From assembly GCF_900156255.1 (NCBI RefSeq), contig NZ_FTMK01000022.1:1-43981 (forward strand): a DNA stretch of 43,981 nt, given 5' to 3'. Both the position numbers and the translations under genes were made by a program. Below are positions 17,791-27,059 of this stretch, one piece after another. This DNA comes from Paracoccus thiocyanatus. Its GTDB lineage: Bacteria > Pseudomonadota > Alphaproteobacteria > Rhodobacterales > Rhodobacteraceae. Each line of letters opens with the position of its first letter. The first letter of the stretch is position 1. A model generated the notes under the pieces. That model searched no databases and had not been told where the DNA came from. It was given only the letters and a program-made list of their open reading frames with translations.

Positions 17791-18618
17791 ATGGAACATC
17801 CGCAACGCCCCGGTCCCCGCCGCCCGCTGCCTTTCATGAAGATGCACGGGCTTGGCAACGACTTCGTCGTCATCGACAGCCGCCAGACCGGCGCGCTGCC
17901 CGATGCTGCGACCGTGGCCGCCATCGCCGACCGCCATCGCGGCGTCGGATTCGACCAACTGGCCGTCATCCTGCCCGGCGGGGATGCCGATGCGCGGCTG
18001 GTGTTTTTCAACGCCGACGGCTCGGTCTCGGCGGCCTGCGGCAATGCCACGCGCTGCATCGCCCGCTTCCTGATGGATGAAACCGGGGCTGGTGGCTTGC
18101 GGCTGGCCACCGACCACGCCCTGCTTGCGGCCGAGGATGCGGGCGGCGGGCTGACCCGCGTCAACATGGGCGCGCCGGTGCTGGACTGGGCCGGGATCCC
18201 GCTGGCCGAGGATGTCGATACGCTGCACCTGCCGGTTCCCGGCGATCCGGTGGCGACCGGCATGGGCAATCCGCACATGACCTTTTTCGTGCCCGATGCG
18301 GCAGCGGTGGACCTGGTCCGCTTTGGCCCGGAACACGAGCATCATCCGCTTTATCCGCAGCGGACGAATGTCGAGGTCGTGCAGGTCGTCTCGGACAGCG
18401 AGATCGTGCTGCGCATCTGGGAACGCGGCACCGGCGTCACGCTGGCCTCGGGGTCCTGTTCCTGCGCGGCCGTGGTCGCCGCGGCAAGGCGCGGGCTGAT
18501 CGGGCGGCGGGTGCGCGTCAACGTGCCGGGCGGGGTGCTGGAAATCGACTGGCGCGAGGACGGGGTCTGGATGACCGGGCCGACCGCGCATGTCTTTGAT
18601 GGGGTCTGGCGCGGATGA
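17791..18618 (+). CDS. dapF: Diaminopimelate epimerase
   Basis: Converts LL- to meso-diaminopimelate for lysine and peptidoglycan synthesis, 275 residues, cytoplasmic. The N-terminal motif is FMKMHGLGNDFVVID. The first catalytic cysteine is in NADGSVSAACGNATRC (about residue 75) and the second in LASGSCSCAAVVAA (about 220). Other conserved parts are GNPHMTFFV and ERGTG. The ATG at 17791 is used; an internal ATG at 17836 (MKMHG) would remove 15 residues. Its stop overlaps the start of mtaB (ATGA). Confidence 0.95.
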   Translation: MEHPQRPGPRRPLPFMKMHGLGNDFVVIDSRQTGALPDAATVAAIADRHRGVGFDQLAVILPGGDADARLVFFNADGSVSAACGNATRCIARFLMDETGAGGLRLATDHALLAAEDAGGGLTRVNMGAPVLDWAGIPLAEDVDTLHLPVPGDPVATGMGNPHMTFFVPDAAAVDLVRFGPEHEHHPLYPQRTNVEVVQVVSDSEIVLRIWERGTGVTLASGSCSCAAVVAAARRGLIGRRVRVNVPGGVLEIDWREDGVWMTGPTAHVFDGVWRG

Positions 18619-19877
18619 CGGACATGAAGCCCCCGGTTTTCGCGACCCTCGGCTGCCGGCTGAATGCCTATGAGACCGAGGCCATGCGCGAAATGGCCGA
18701 GGCGGCCGGGCTGCAAGGCGCGGTGGTGGTGAACACCTGCGCGGTGACGGCGGAAGCCGTGCGCAAGGCCCGGCAGGAGATCCGGCGGCTGGCGCGGGAA
18801 AATCCCGGCGCCCCGGTCATCGTCACCGGCTGCGCCGCGCAGACCGAGCCCGAGACCTTCGCCGCCATGCCCGAGGTCGCCCGCGTCATCGGCAACCACG
18901 AAAAGATGCAGCCTGCGACCTGGACCGCTATGCAGGCCCCCGACCTGATCGGCGAGACCGAAAAGGTCCAGGTCGACGACATCATGTCGGTGCGCGAGAC
19001 GGCGGGGCACCTGATCGACGGCTTCGGCCGGCACCGCGCCTATGTGCAGGTGCAGAACGGCTGCGACCATCGCTGCACATTCTGCATCATCCCCTATGGC
19101 CGGGGCAATTCGCGCTCCGTGCCAGCGGGGGTGGTGGTGGACCAGATCAAGCGGCTGCGCGACCGCGGCTTCAACGAGGTGGTGCTGACCGGGGTGGACC
19201 TGACGTCCTGGGGGGCGGACCTGCCGGGGCAGCCGCGGCTGGGCGATCTGGTGATGCGCATCCTGCGGCTGGTGCCGGACCTGCCGCGGCTGCGGATTTC
19301 CAGCATCGATTCAATCGAGGCGGACGAGAACCTGATGCTGGCGATTGCCAGCGAGCCGCGGCTCATGCCGCATCTGCACCTGTCCTTGCAGGCCGGCGAC
19401 GACATGATCCTGAAGCGGATGAAGCGCCGCCACCTGCGCGACGACGCCATCCGCTTTTGCGACGAGGCGCGGCGGCTGCGGCCCGGCATCGTCTTCGGCG
19501 CCGACATCATCGCCGGTTTCCCGACCGAGACCGAGGCGATGTTCGAAAGCAGCCTGAAGCTGGTCGAGGATTGCGGGCTGACATTCCTGCATGTGTTCCC
19601 CTATTCGGCAAGGAAGGGGACGCCCGCGGCGCGGATGCCGCGCGTGCCCGGCCCGGCGATCCGGGAACGGGCGGCGCGGCTGCGGGCGGCGGGCGATGCG
19701 GCCCTGGCCCGGCATTTGCAGGCCCAGGTCGGCGCGGCGCGCATGGTGCTGACCGAAGGGCCGCGGCTGGGACGCACCGAGCATTTCGCCGAAGTGACCT
19801 TTGACCGGGACATGCCCGAAGGCTCGCTGATGGAATTGCGCATTGCCGGCCATGACGGCCAGCGGCTGCGTGCCTGA
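18615..19877 (+). CDS. mtaB: tRNA t6A37 methylthiotransferase MtaB
   Basis: Radical-SAM enzyme that converts t6A37 to ms2t6A37 in tRNAs reading ANN codons, 420 residues. The N-terminal UPF0004 domain carries three cysteines for one Fe-S cluster (TLGCRLN, NTCAVT, GCAAQT). The radical-SAM motif is CDHRCTFC (about residue 150), followed by GRGNSRSVP. A TRAM-like C-terminus ends the protein. It overlaps dapF by four bases, a common alphaproteobacterial pairing. Confidence 0.95.
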   Translation: MTDMKPPVFATLGCRLNAYETEAMREMAEAAGLQGAVVVNTCAVTAEAVRKARQEIRRLARENPGAPVIVTGCAAQTEPETFAAMPEVARVIGNHEKMQPATWTAMQAPDLIGETEKVQVDDIMSVRETAGHLIDGFGRHRAYVQVQNGCDHRCTFCIIPYGRGNSRSVPAGVVVDQIKRLRDRGFNEVVLTGVDLTSWGADLPGQPRLGDLVMRILRLVPDLPRLRISSIDSIEADENLMLAIASEPRLMPHLHLSLQAGDDMILKRMKRRHLRDDAIRFCDEARRLRPGIVFGADIIAGFPTETEAMFESSLKLVEDCGLTFLHVFPYSARKGTPAARMPRVPGPAIRERAARLRAAGDAALARHLQAQVGAARMVLTEGPRLGRTEHFAEVTFDRDMPEGSLMELRIAGHDGQRLRA

Positions 19878-19906
19878 GCGCCGCGGCCTGGGGTCCTGGC
19901 CGGTGG

Positions 19907-20272
19907 TCAGGCGCCGCGGTCCTGTTCATGCCGGGCCCAGAGATAGCCGATGAAGGCGCCCTTCACCAGGCGCAGGATGACCAGGGTCAGCAGGGTCATG
20001 GCCAGGCCCACGATGCCCAGCAGAACCACCGGGTCCGGGCGATAGGCTGCCCAGGTGAACCCGATCATCGGGATCAGCAGCAACAGCATGATGGTCATGG
20101 TGAAGAAGGCCGGCCCGTCGGCGGCGCGGTATAGTCCCAGCGGCTCGTCGCAGACGGCGCATTTCGGCACGATGGCGAGATAGCCCCTGAACAGCCGTCC
20201 CTGTCCGCAATTGGGGCAGCGGTTCAACAGCCCCCTGGTGACGGCCGCCCTTTCGTTCCGTTCCGCTGCCAT
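19907..20272 (-). CDS. DUF983 family membrane protein
   Basis: A 121-residue protein with an N-terminal zinc-ribbon-like pair (RCPNCGQGRLF and KCAVCDEPL) and two adjacent hydrophobic segments (MTIMLLLLIPMIGFTWAAY and VVLLGIVGLAMTLLTLVIL). That is the DUF983 layout. Start at 20272 is preceded by AGGAGAAGGCC; the longer open frame upstream is not coding. Function unknown. It converges with mtaB. Confidence 0.88.
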   Translation of the reverse strand: MAAERNERAAVTRGLLNRCPNCGQGRLFRGYLAIVPKCAVCDEPLGLYRAADGPAFFTMTIMLLLLIPMIGFTWAAYRPDPVVLLGIVGLAMTLLTLVILRLVKGAFIGYLWARHEQDRGA

Positions 20273-20384
20273 GGCCTTCTCCTGTTTCGGTCGGCTTGCT
20301 TGCCTGGCGGGGTAACGCGCGCCGACGGCATTCGGATGCGTCCGCTGGAGCAGCCGGGCGAAGGGGGTTGCTGCACGGGCCAGA

Positions 20385-20438
20385 CCGGGGGCTTTGCGCC
20401 CCCGGACCCCCGCAGGATATTTGCACACGAAAGAAAGG
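20385..20438 (-). repeat. Structured intergenic repeat, copy 1
   Basis: Read on the minus strand: CCTTTCTTTCGTGTGCAAAT, then ATCCTGCGGGGGTCC and an 8-base-stem hairpin (CCGGGGGC ... GCCCCCGG, 20385-20405). The same blocks in the same order recur at 43298-43380. It sits in the divergent gap between the DUF983 and deacetylase-like genes. Confidence 0.7.
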
Positions 20439-20528
20439 CGCGCGGGGCGCGGTTCCGGCGGATGTCCGGGGTCCGCGGGGGGAAGTTTTCCTTGCCCTGC
20501 GCCGGGCCAGCCCATAATCCGTGCGGTA

Positions 20529-21446
20529 ATGACCCTGCTTTTCACCCATCCTTCTGGGCACCGGCATGTGACGCCCCCCGGCCATCCCGAGCAGGTGGCC
20601 CGGCTGGACGCCGTGCTGGCGGCGCTGGACGGGATGGACCTTGGGCGGCGCGAGGCTTGCGCGGCGCAGGACCAGGACCTTCGGCGCGCCCATCCGGCCG
20701 ATTACCTGGAGCGCCTGCGTCTTGAATCGCCGGCCGAGGGCTGGAACATGCTCGACCCGGATACGGCCTTGGCGCCGGGCAGCCTGGATGCGGCGCGCCA
20801 CGCCGCGGGCGGGGTCTGCGCCGCCGTCGATGCGGTTTTGGCGGGCGAGGCGCCCAATGCCTTTGTCGCCATGCGCCCGCCGGGACACCATGCCGAGCGC
20901 AGGCGCGCGATGGGGTTCTGCATCCTGTCCTCGGTCGCGATCGGCGCTTTGCGGGCGCTGGAGCATCACCGGCTGGACCGGGTCGCGGTGCTGGATTTCG
21001 ACGTGCATCACGGCAACGGCACCCAGGACGTGCTGTGGGACGAGAAACGGGCGCTGTTCGCCTCGACCCACCAGATGCCGCTTTATCCGGGCACCGGGAC
21101 GGCTGCGGAGCGGGGGGCGCATGGCCAGGTGGTGAACATTCCCCTGGCGCCGGGCAGCGGCGGGGCCGAGGCGCGGGCCGCCTGGGCGGCGATCTGCGAC
21201 CGGGTCGCGGCATGGCGGCCGCAGCTTGTGCTGGTTTCCGCCGGGTTCGATGCCCATGCCGCGGACCCGCTGGCCTCGTTGATGTGGGACGAGGGTGATT
21301 TCACCGCCATCACCCGGATGATCTGCGATACGGCGGCTGCCTGTTCGGCCCCGGTGGTGTCGGCGCTGGAAGGCGGTTATGATCTGGCCGCTTTGGGCCG
21401 CGCGGTGCGCGCCCATGTCGAAGTGCTGAGGGAGACCGCCGCGTGA
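20529..21446 (+). CDS. Histone-deacetylase-family hydrolase (AcuC/AphA-like)
   Basis: A 305-residue zinc amidohydrolase of the HDAC superfamily. Bacterial members deacetylate acetylated polyamines, acetoin-related proteins or other N-acetyl substrates. Motifs: HPEQVARLDAV, RPPGHHAERRRAMGFC (active-site histidines, about 118-133), VLDFDVHHGNGTQD (zinc ligands Asp and His), VSAGFDAHAADPLA (zinc Asp) and LEGGYDL. The start at 20529 gives the usual TLLFTHPSG N-terminus. Its stop overlaps a GTG start of xseB. Substrate is not determinable here. Confidence 0.92.
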   Translation: MTLLFTHPSGHRHVTPPGHPEQVARLDAVLAALDGMDLGRREACAAQDQDLRRAHPADYLERLRLESPAEGWNMLDPDTALAPGSLDAARHAAGGVCAAVDAVLAGEAPNAFVAMRPPGHHAERRRAMGFCILSSVAIGALRALEHHRLDRVAVLDFDVHHGNGTQDVLWDEKRALFASTHQMPLYPGTGTAAERGAHGQVVNIPLAPGSGGAEARAAWAAICDRVAAWRPQLVLVSAGFDAHAADPLASLMWDEGDFTAITRMICDTAAACSAPVVSALEGGYDLAALGRAVRAHVEVLRETAA

Positions 21447-21679
21447 CCGAGATCGAGAACATGTCCTTCGAGGAGGCGATGAAAGAGCTGGAGGCCACGG
21501 TCGGCCGGCTGGAGCATGGCGAGGCGTCGCTGGAGGAATCGATCAAGCTTTACGAGCGCGGCGCATTGCTGCGGGCGCATTGCGACCAGCGCCTGCGCGA
21601 GGCCGAGGAGCGGGTGGAAAAGATCACCCTGGCCGCCAACGGCCAGCCGACCGGAACCGCCCCGGCCGAGGGGCTGTAA
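21443..21679 (+). CDS. xseB: Exodeoxyribonuclease VII small subunit
   Basis: A 78-residue helical protein that assembles on XseA to form exonuclease VII, which degrades single-stranded DNA. Signature MSFEEAMKELEATVGRLEHG and LEESIKLYERGALLRAHC. Starts with GTG at 21443, overlapping the previous stop by four bases, and its TAA overlaps the ATG of ispA. xseA is not in the window. Confidence 0.95.
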   Translation: MTEIENMSFEEAMKELEATVGRLEHGEASLEESIKLYERGALLRAHCDQRLREAEERVEKITLAANGQPTGTAPAEGL

Positions 21680-22542
21680 TGCTGGACCGGCTGGAGGAGG
21701 TCAAAGCGCAGGTCCAGGCCGCGCTGGACGCGGCCATGGCCAGCCTGCCGGCGGGCGAGTTGACCGACGCCATGCGCTATGCCTGCACCGGCGGCAAGCG
21801 CATCCGCGCCTTCCTGGCCATGGAATCGGCGCGGCTGTTCGGGCTGGGCGACAACGAGTCGCGGCCGGTCGCGGCCGCGGTCGAGGCGCTGCACGCCTAT
21901 AGCCTGGTGCATGACGACCTGCCCTCGATGGACGACGATGATCTGCGCCGCGGCCTGCCGACGGTGCATGTGCGATGGTCCGAGGCGACCGCGATCCTGG
22001 CCGGCGATGCGCTGCAAAGCCTGGCCTTTGCCCTGCTGACCGAGCCGCAGGTCGGCCCGGCCGAGGCGCGGCTGGCGTTGGTGCGGGGCCTGTCCCAGGC
22101 GGTCGGCGGGCGCGGCATGGTCTGGGGCCAGGCGCTGGACATTGCCGCCGAAACCGCAGCCGTTCCCCTGGATCTTGCCGCCATCACCCGGCTGCAAGGG
22201 GCCAAGACCGGGGCGCTGATCCAGTTCGCCGCCACCGCCGGCGCGGTCATGGCCGGCCAGGATCCCGGCCCGCTGGCGGAATATGCCCGCAACCTGGGCC
22301 TGGCCTTCCAGATCCAGGACGACATCCTGGACGTGACCGGCAGCGAGGCCGAGACCGGCAAGCGCACCGGCAAGGACGGCGCCGCGAACAAGGCGACCTT
22401 CGTTTCGCTTTTGGGCCTGGAGGGGGCGCAGGACCAGGCGCGCGCCCTGGTTCGTGATGCCGAATGCGCCCTGGACCCTTATGGAGAGGCCGCAGGAAAC
22501 TTGCGGCAGCTTGCACGTTTCGTTATCGAACGCGACGCCTGA
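21679..22542 (+). CDS. ispA: Polyprenyl (farnesyl/geranyl) diphosphate synthase
   Basis: A 287-residue short-chain prenyltransferase condensing IPP with DMAPP/GPP. First aspartate-rich motif is [10 protein letters not shown] (about 82-91), second is [11 protein letters not shown] (about 212-222). [10 protein letters not shown] and [13 protein letters not shown] are also conserved. It sits between xseB and dxs, the standard isoprenoid operon order in this group, with a one-base stop/start overlap upstream. Farnesyl diphosphate is the likeliest product. Confidence 0.94.
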   Translation: MLDRLEEVKAQVQAALDAAMASLPAGELTDAMRYACTGGKRIRAFLAMESARLFGLGDNESRPVAAAVEALHAYSLVHDDLPSMDDDDLRRGLPTVHVRWSEATAILAGDALQSLAFALLTEPQVGPAEARLALVRGLSQAVGGRGMVWGQALDIAAETAAVPLDLAAITRLQGAKTGALIQFAATAGAVMAGQDPGPLAEYARNLGLAFQIQDDILDVTGSEAETGKRTGKDGAANKATFVSLLGLEGAQDQARALVRDAECALDPYGEAAGNLRQLARFVIERDA

Positions 22543-22567
22543 CAGCCCGCCCGGAGAGGGGCAAGCC

Positions 22568-24490
22568 ATGACCCATGAGACTTCCCACCGTCCCGCGACC
22601 CCGATCCTGGACCGGGTGCATCTGCCATCCGATCTCAAGGACCTGACCGATCGCGAATTGCACCAGCTTGCCGACGAATTGCGGGTCGAGACGATCAGCG
22701 CCGTTTCCGTGACCGGCGGCCATCTGGGCGCGGGCCTGGGCGTGGTCGAACTGACCGTGGCCCTGCACGCCGTATTCGACACCCCGCGCGACAAGATCAT
22801 CTGGGACGTGGGCCACCAATGCTATCCGCACAAGATCCTGACCGGCCGGCGCGACCGCATTCGCACCTTGCGCACCGCAGGCGGGCTGTCGGGGTTCACC
22901 AAGCGGTCGGAAAGCCCCTATGACCCGTTCGGGGCCGGGCATTCCTCGACCTCGATCAGCGCGGCGCTGGGCTTTGCCATGGCGCGCGAACTTGGCGGCG
23001 ATCCGGGCGATGCCGTCGCGGTGATCGGCGACGGCGCGATGAGCGCGGGCATGGCCTTCGAGGCGCTGAACAATGCCGGCGACCTGGGCAAGCGGCTGTT
23101 CGTGGTGCTGAACGACAACGAAATGTCCATCGCGCCCCCGACCGGGGCGCTGTCGCGCTATCTGACCCGGCTTTACGCCGAAGGGCCGTTCCAGGACCTG
23201 AAAGCCGTGGCCAAGGGGGCCGTGGGCTTTCTGCCGACGCCGCTGCAACAAGGCGCGCGCCGCGCCAAGGAGATGCTGAAAGGCATGGCCGTCGGCGGCA
23301 CCCTGTTCGAGGAACTGGGCTTTTCCTATATCGGCCCGGTGGACGGGCACGACCTGGACCAGCTTTTGCCGCTTTTGCGCACCGTCAAGGCGCGGGCGGC
23401 GGGGCCGGTGCTGCTGCATGTGGTGACGCGCAAGGGCAAGGGCTACGGTCCCGCCGAACGCGCCGCCGACAAGGGTCATGCCACGGCGAAATTCGATGTC
23501 CAGACCGGGACGCAGGCCAAGGCGAAATCGAACGCGCCCAGCTATACCTCGGTCTTTGCCCGTGCGCTGGTCGATCAGGCCGCCCGCGACGACCGCATTG
23601 TCGCCGTCACCGCCGCCATGCCCGATGGCACCGGGCTGAACCTGATGGCCGAACGGTTCCCGCGCCGCTGCTTTGACGTGGGCATTGCCGAACAGCATGC
23701 CGTGACCTTTTCGGCCGGGCTGGCTGCGGGGGGGATGAAGCCGTTCTGCGCGCTTTATTCGACCTTCCTGCAACGCGGCTATGACCAGGTGGTGCATGAC
23801 GTGGCGATCCAGCGCCTGCCGGTGCGCTTTGCCATCGACCGCGCGGGGCTGGTCGGCGCCGATGGCGCCACCCATGCGGGGGCCTATGACATCGCCTTCC
23901 TGGCGAACTTGCCCGGCATGGTGGTCATGGCCGCCGCGGACGAGGCGGAACTGGTCCATATGGTCGCCACCGCCGCCGCCCATGACGAAGGCCCCATCGC
24001 CTTCCGCTATCCGCGCGGCGAAGGCACCGGCGTCGAGATGCCCGAGCGCGGCGAGGTGCTGGAAATCGGCAAGGGCCGCGTCGTCGCCGAGGGCAAGCGC
24101 GTCGCCATCCTGTCCTTTGGCACCCGCCTGGCCGAGGTGATGCGCGCGCGCGAGGCGCTTTCGGCGCGTGGCGTCAACCCCACGGTGGTCGATGCCCGCT
24201 TCGCCAAGCCGCTGGACCGCGATCTGATCCTGCGCCTGGCCCGCACGCATGAGGCGCTGATCACCATCGAAGAGGGCGCGGTCGGCGGCTTCGGCAGCCT
24301 GGTCGCGCAGCTTCTGTCAGACGAGGGCGTCTTTGACGGTGGCTTGCGCTTCCGCCAGATGGTGCTGCCCGACACGTTCATCGACCATGCCAGCCCCGAA
24401 GCCATGTATCGCGACGCCCGCATGTCCGCCCCCGATATCGAGGAAAAGGTGCTGGAAGTCCTGGGCGTGGCGCTGGCGAAACGAGCCTGA
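22568..24490 (+). CDS. dxs: 1-deoxy-D-xylulose-5-phosphate synthase
   Basis: Thiamine-diphosphate enzyme making DXP from pyruvate and glyceraldehyde-3-phosphate, the entry step of the MEP isoprenoid pathway. 640 residues. Features are [20 protein letters not shown], the TPP-binding [18 protein letters not shown] (about 153-170), the transketolase central domain with [17 protein letters not shown] and [17 protein letters not shown], and the C-terminal domain. The start at 22568 follows GGAGAGGGG. It is 25 bases after ispA. Confidence 0.97.
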   Translation: MTHETSHRPATPILDRVHLPSDLKDLTDRELHQLADELRVETISAVSVTGGHLGAGLGVVELTVALHAVFDTPRDKIIWDVGHQCYPHKILTGRRDRIRTLRTAGGLSGFTKRSESPYDPFGAGHSSTSISAALGFAMARELGGDPGDAVAVIGDGAMSAGMAFEALNNAGDLGKRLFVVLNDNEMSIAPPTGALSRYLTRLYAEGPFQDLKAVAKGAVGFLPTPLQQGARRAKEMLKGMAVGGTLFEELGFSYIGPVDGHDLDQLLPLLRTVKARAAGPVLLHVVTRKGKGYGPAERAADKGHATAKFDVQTGTQAKAKSNAPSYTSVFARALVDQAARDDRIVAVTAAMPDGTGLNLMAERFPRRCFDVGIAEQHAVTFSAGLAAGGMKPFCALYSTFLQRGYDQVVHDVAIQRLPVRFAIDRAGLVGADGATHAGAYDIAFLANLPGMVVMAAADEAELVHMVATAAAHDEGPIAFRYPRGEGTGVEMPERGEVLEIGKGRVVAEGKRVAILSFGTRLAEVMRAREALSARGVNPTVVDARFAKPLDRDLILRLARTHEALITIEEGAVGGFGSLVAQLLSDEGVFDGGLRFRQMVLPDTFIDHASPEAMYRDARMSAPDIEEKVLEVLGVALAKRA

Positions 24491-24499
24491 GAGGTAAGA

Positions 24500-25120
24500 A
24501 TGCTGCGGATCCTTCTGACCGGCCTTGCCCTTGCCGCGCCTTTGGCGGTGCAGGCGCAGGATCATCTGCCCAACCTGTTCGACGTGACCGTGGTCGAGAC
24601 CTGGGACACGCTGAACGTGCGCGAGGCGCCCGATGGCAAGGCCAAGGTCGTCGGCCGCCTGGCTTCGACCGCCAAGGGGGTCGAGTTGCTGGAACGCGAC
24701 GCCACCGGCAAATGGGGCCGGGTGAATATCGGCGAGGGCACGGGCTGGGTGGCGCTGCGCTTTCTCAAGCCGCAGGCGACGGTCTGGAAACCGGCCGAGC
24801 TGCCGCTGGCGCTGCATTGCAGCGGGACCGAGCCCTTCTGGTCGGTCAGGACCGTGCAGAAGGGGCTGGTCTTCAGCGAACCCGACCAGCCCGAGCGCCA
24901 GCTTTCGCTGCGCAAGGTCATGGATCGCGGCATCGAGGGCGAGCCGACGCGCGGCATCATCGCCGGCGACGACAAGGGGCGGCTGACCGCCTTTGTGCGG
25001 CCGGAACGCTGTTCGGACGGCATGTCGGACCGCAGCTATGCCCTGGCCGTCGCGGTGATCCTGGACGGGCAGGACCAGGCGTCGCGCATGCTGACGGGCT
25101 GCTGCTCGATCGCGCCCTAG
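24500..25120 (+). CDS. Secreted SH3-domain protein
   Basis: A 206-residue exported protein. Residues 1-20 look like a signal peptide (MLRILLTGLALAAPLAVQAQ). A bacterial SH3 domain follows (WDTLNVREAPDGKAKVVGRL ... GWVALRFLKP, about 33-90). The C-terminal half has the pattern CSGTEPFWSV, seen in small periplasmic COG3650-like proteins, and cysteines near the end (MLTGCCSIAP). Probably periplasmic, binding peptidoglycan or a protein. It starts 9 bases after dxs but is likely unrelated to isoprenoid synthesis. Confidence 0.75.
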   Translation: MLRILLTGLALAAPLAVQAQDHLPNLFDVTVVETWDTLNVREAPDGKAKVVGRLASTAKGVELLERDATGKWGRVNIGEGTGWVALRFLKPQATVWKPAELPLALHCSGTEPFWSVRTVQKGLVFSEPDQPERQLSLRKVMDRGIEGEPTRGIIAGDDKGRLTAFVRPERCSDGMSDRSYALAVAVILDGQDQASRMLTGCCSIAP

Positions 25121-25977
25121 GCCAGGATCCCTTCGGCGCGGGCCAAAGCGGCCAGCCCGGCGCGATAATCGGCATAGCGCAGCGTCACGCCCAATTCGCG
25201 CTTGATGCGGTCGTTCGCGACGCGCTTGTTCTCGGCATAGAAGCTGCGCGCCATGGGGGTCATCTGGGCGCTCGCGTAATCCTCGGCCGGCGGCAGGGGC
25301 AGGCCCAGCAATTCGGCGGCATGGCCGATCACCGCCTCGGGCGGGGCCGGGTCGTCGTCGCAGACATTGTAGATCCCGCCCGGCTGCGGCGCGTGGATCG
25401 AGGCCAGCAGAACCTGGGCGATATCCTCGGCATGGATGCGGGAAAACACCTGGCCGGGCTTGACGATGCGCCGCGCCGTGCCCTCGCGCACCTTGGCAAA
25501 GGGGCCGCGGCCCGGCCCGTAGATCCCGGCCAGTCGAAAGATGTGCAGCGGCAGGCCGTGTTCGGCCGCAAGCGCCTGCCAGCCTTGCTCGGCCGCCAGC
25601 CGCTCGCGCCCGCGCCGGGTCGAGGGCGCGCAGGGCGTATCCTCGTCCACCCAGCCGCCGTCCCGGTCGCCATAGACGCCGGTGGTGGAAAGATAGCCCA
25701 GCCAGCGCGGCCGCGCCGCGGCGATCTGGGCGCCAAAGGCCGCCAGCACCGGGTCTGCACCCTGTTCCGGCCCGACCGAGACCAGGATCGCATCGGCCTG
25801 GGCGATGGCGCGGCGGACCGCCTCGTCCTCGCCGGGCCAGCGCAGCGGCTGGGCGCCGGCCTGCGCCACCCGATCGGTGTCGGTGCGGGTGGTGCCGGTG
25901 ACATGCCAGCCCTCGGCCAGCAGCAGGGGGGTCAGGAAGCCGGCGGAATAGCCATGGCCGAACACCAGCATCCGCAT
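25117..25977 (-). CDS. SDR/NAD-dependent epimerase-like protein
   Basis: A 286-residue Rossmann-fold protein of the extended SDR (COG0451, YeeZ-like) type. The nucleotide-binding loop is LVFGHGYSAGFL at the N-terminus, and a YLSTTGVYGDRDG stretch (about 105-117) holds the catalytic Ser/Tyr region. Substrate unknown. Its ATG overlaps the TAA of the upstream oxidoreductase gene. Its stop overlaps that of the SH3 gene by four bases (convergent). Confidence 0.82.
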   Translation of the reverse strand: MRMLVFGHGYSAGFLTPLLLAEGWHVTGTTRTDTDRVAQAGAQPLRWPGEDEAVRRAIAQADAILVSVGPEQGADPVLAAFGAQIAAARPRWLGYLSTTGVYGDRDGGWVDEDTPCAPSTRRGRERLAAEQGWQALAAEHGLPLHIFRLAGIYGPGRGPFAKVREGTARRIVKPGQVFSRIHAEDIAQVLLASIHAPQPGGIYNVCDDDPAPPEAVIGHAAELLGLPLPPAEDYASAQMTPMARSFYAENKRVANDRIKRELGVTLRYADYRAGLAALARAEGILA

Positions 25978-26963
25978 TATCCGCGGCCCCGCAGGATCTC
26001 GGCCGCCATGGCAAAGGAACGGTGCCGCGCGGCCTGGTCGTAGATATTGCCGACCAGGATCAGTTCGTCGGGCTGGTAGCGGGCGATCAACTCCTCCAGT
26101 TCGGCGGCGACCGTCGCGGGACTGCCGATGGCGCTGACCGCCAGGGCGGCGTTGACCGCGGGCAGGATGCGCACCGGGATCGCTTCCAGCACGTCATCGA
26201 CCGGCGGCGGCAGCAGGCCGGGCATCCCGGTGCGCAGCCGCGCAAAGCTGATCTGCTGGCTGCTGCGCAGGCGTTGCGCCTCGGCATCGCTGTCGGCCGC
26301 GATGACGTTCACCGCCAGCATGAAGCGCGGCCGCTGGCCGAACTCGGTCGCCTCGAAGCGTTCGCGGTAAAGCCGCAGCGCCTGGTCCAGGTCGCCGGGC
26401 GCGAAATGGCTGGCAAAGGCATAGGGCAGGCCAAGCGCCGCCGCCAGGCTTGCGCCGTAAAGCGACGAGCCAAGGATCCAGACCGGGACATTCGTGCCTT
26501 CGCCCGGATGGGCGGCGACCGGGGCGCCGGGGCGGGGCGGTCCCAGATAGCGCAGAAGTTCGACGACGTCGTTCGGAAAATCCTCGTTGCGCTGCATCGA
26601 GCGGCGCAGCGCGTGCATCACCGCGCCGTCGCCGCCCGGCGCGCGGCCCAGGCCCAGGTCGATGCGCGGCCCGTGGATCGTGGCCAGCGTGCCGAACTGT
26701 TCGGCGATGGCCAGCGGCGCGTGGTTGGGCAGCATGACGCCGCCGGCACCGACGCGGATGGTTTTCGTATGGTCCGCCACATGGCCGATCAGCACCGAGG
26801 TGGCGGCGCTGGCAATGCCCGGCATGTTGTGATGTTCCGCCAGCCAGAAGCGGCTGTAGCCCCAGCCCTCGGCGGCCTGCGCCAGCGCGACGGAATTGGC
26901 GATGGCCTGGCGGGCATCCGAGCCCTCGGCGACGACCGCCAGGTCGAGAACGGAAAATTCCAT
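25977..26963 (-). CDS. LLM-class flavin-dependent oxidoreductase
   Basis: A 328-residue luciferase-like monooxygenase-family protein. Signatures: [20 protein letters not shown] (about 35-55), [20 protein letters not shown], and [18 protein letters not shown] [12 protein letters not shown]. It is expected to use FMNH2 supplied by a reductase; substrate unknown. Start at 26963 is preceded by GGAG. It forms a two-gene operon with the downstream SDR. Confidence 0.88.
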   Translation of the reverse strand: MEFSVLDLAVVAEGSDARQAIANSVALAQAAEGWGYSRFWLAEHHNMPGIASAATSVLIGHVADHTKTIRVGAGGVMLPNHAPLAIAEQFGTLATIHGPRIDLGLGRAPGGDGAVMHALRRSMQRNEDFPNDVVELLRYLGPPRPGAPVAAHPGEGTNVPVWILGSSLYGASLAAALGLPYAFASHFAPGDLDQALRLYRERFEATEFGQRPRFMLAVNVIAADSDAEAQRLRSSQQISFARLRTGMPGLLPPPVDDVLEAIPVRILPAVNAALAVSAIGSPATVAAELEELIARYQPDELILVGNIYDQAARHRSFAMAAEILRGRG

Positions 26964-27059
26964 GCAGCACACTCCTTCGTTTCCATCAGATAGGGGTTCC
27001 GGCCCTGGCTTGCCAGCCCGCGGCGACGCTGGCACTGTCGGCCGAAACCCGGAGCGCGC

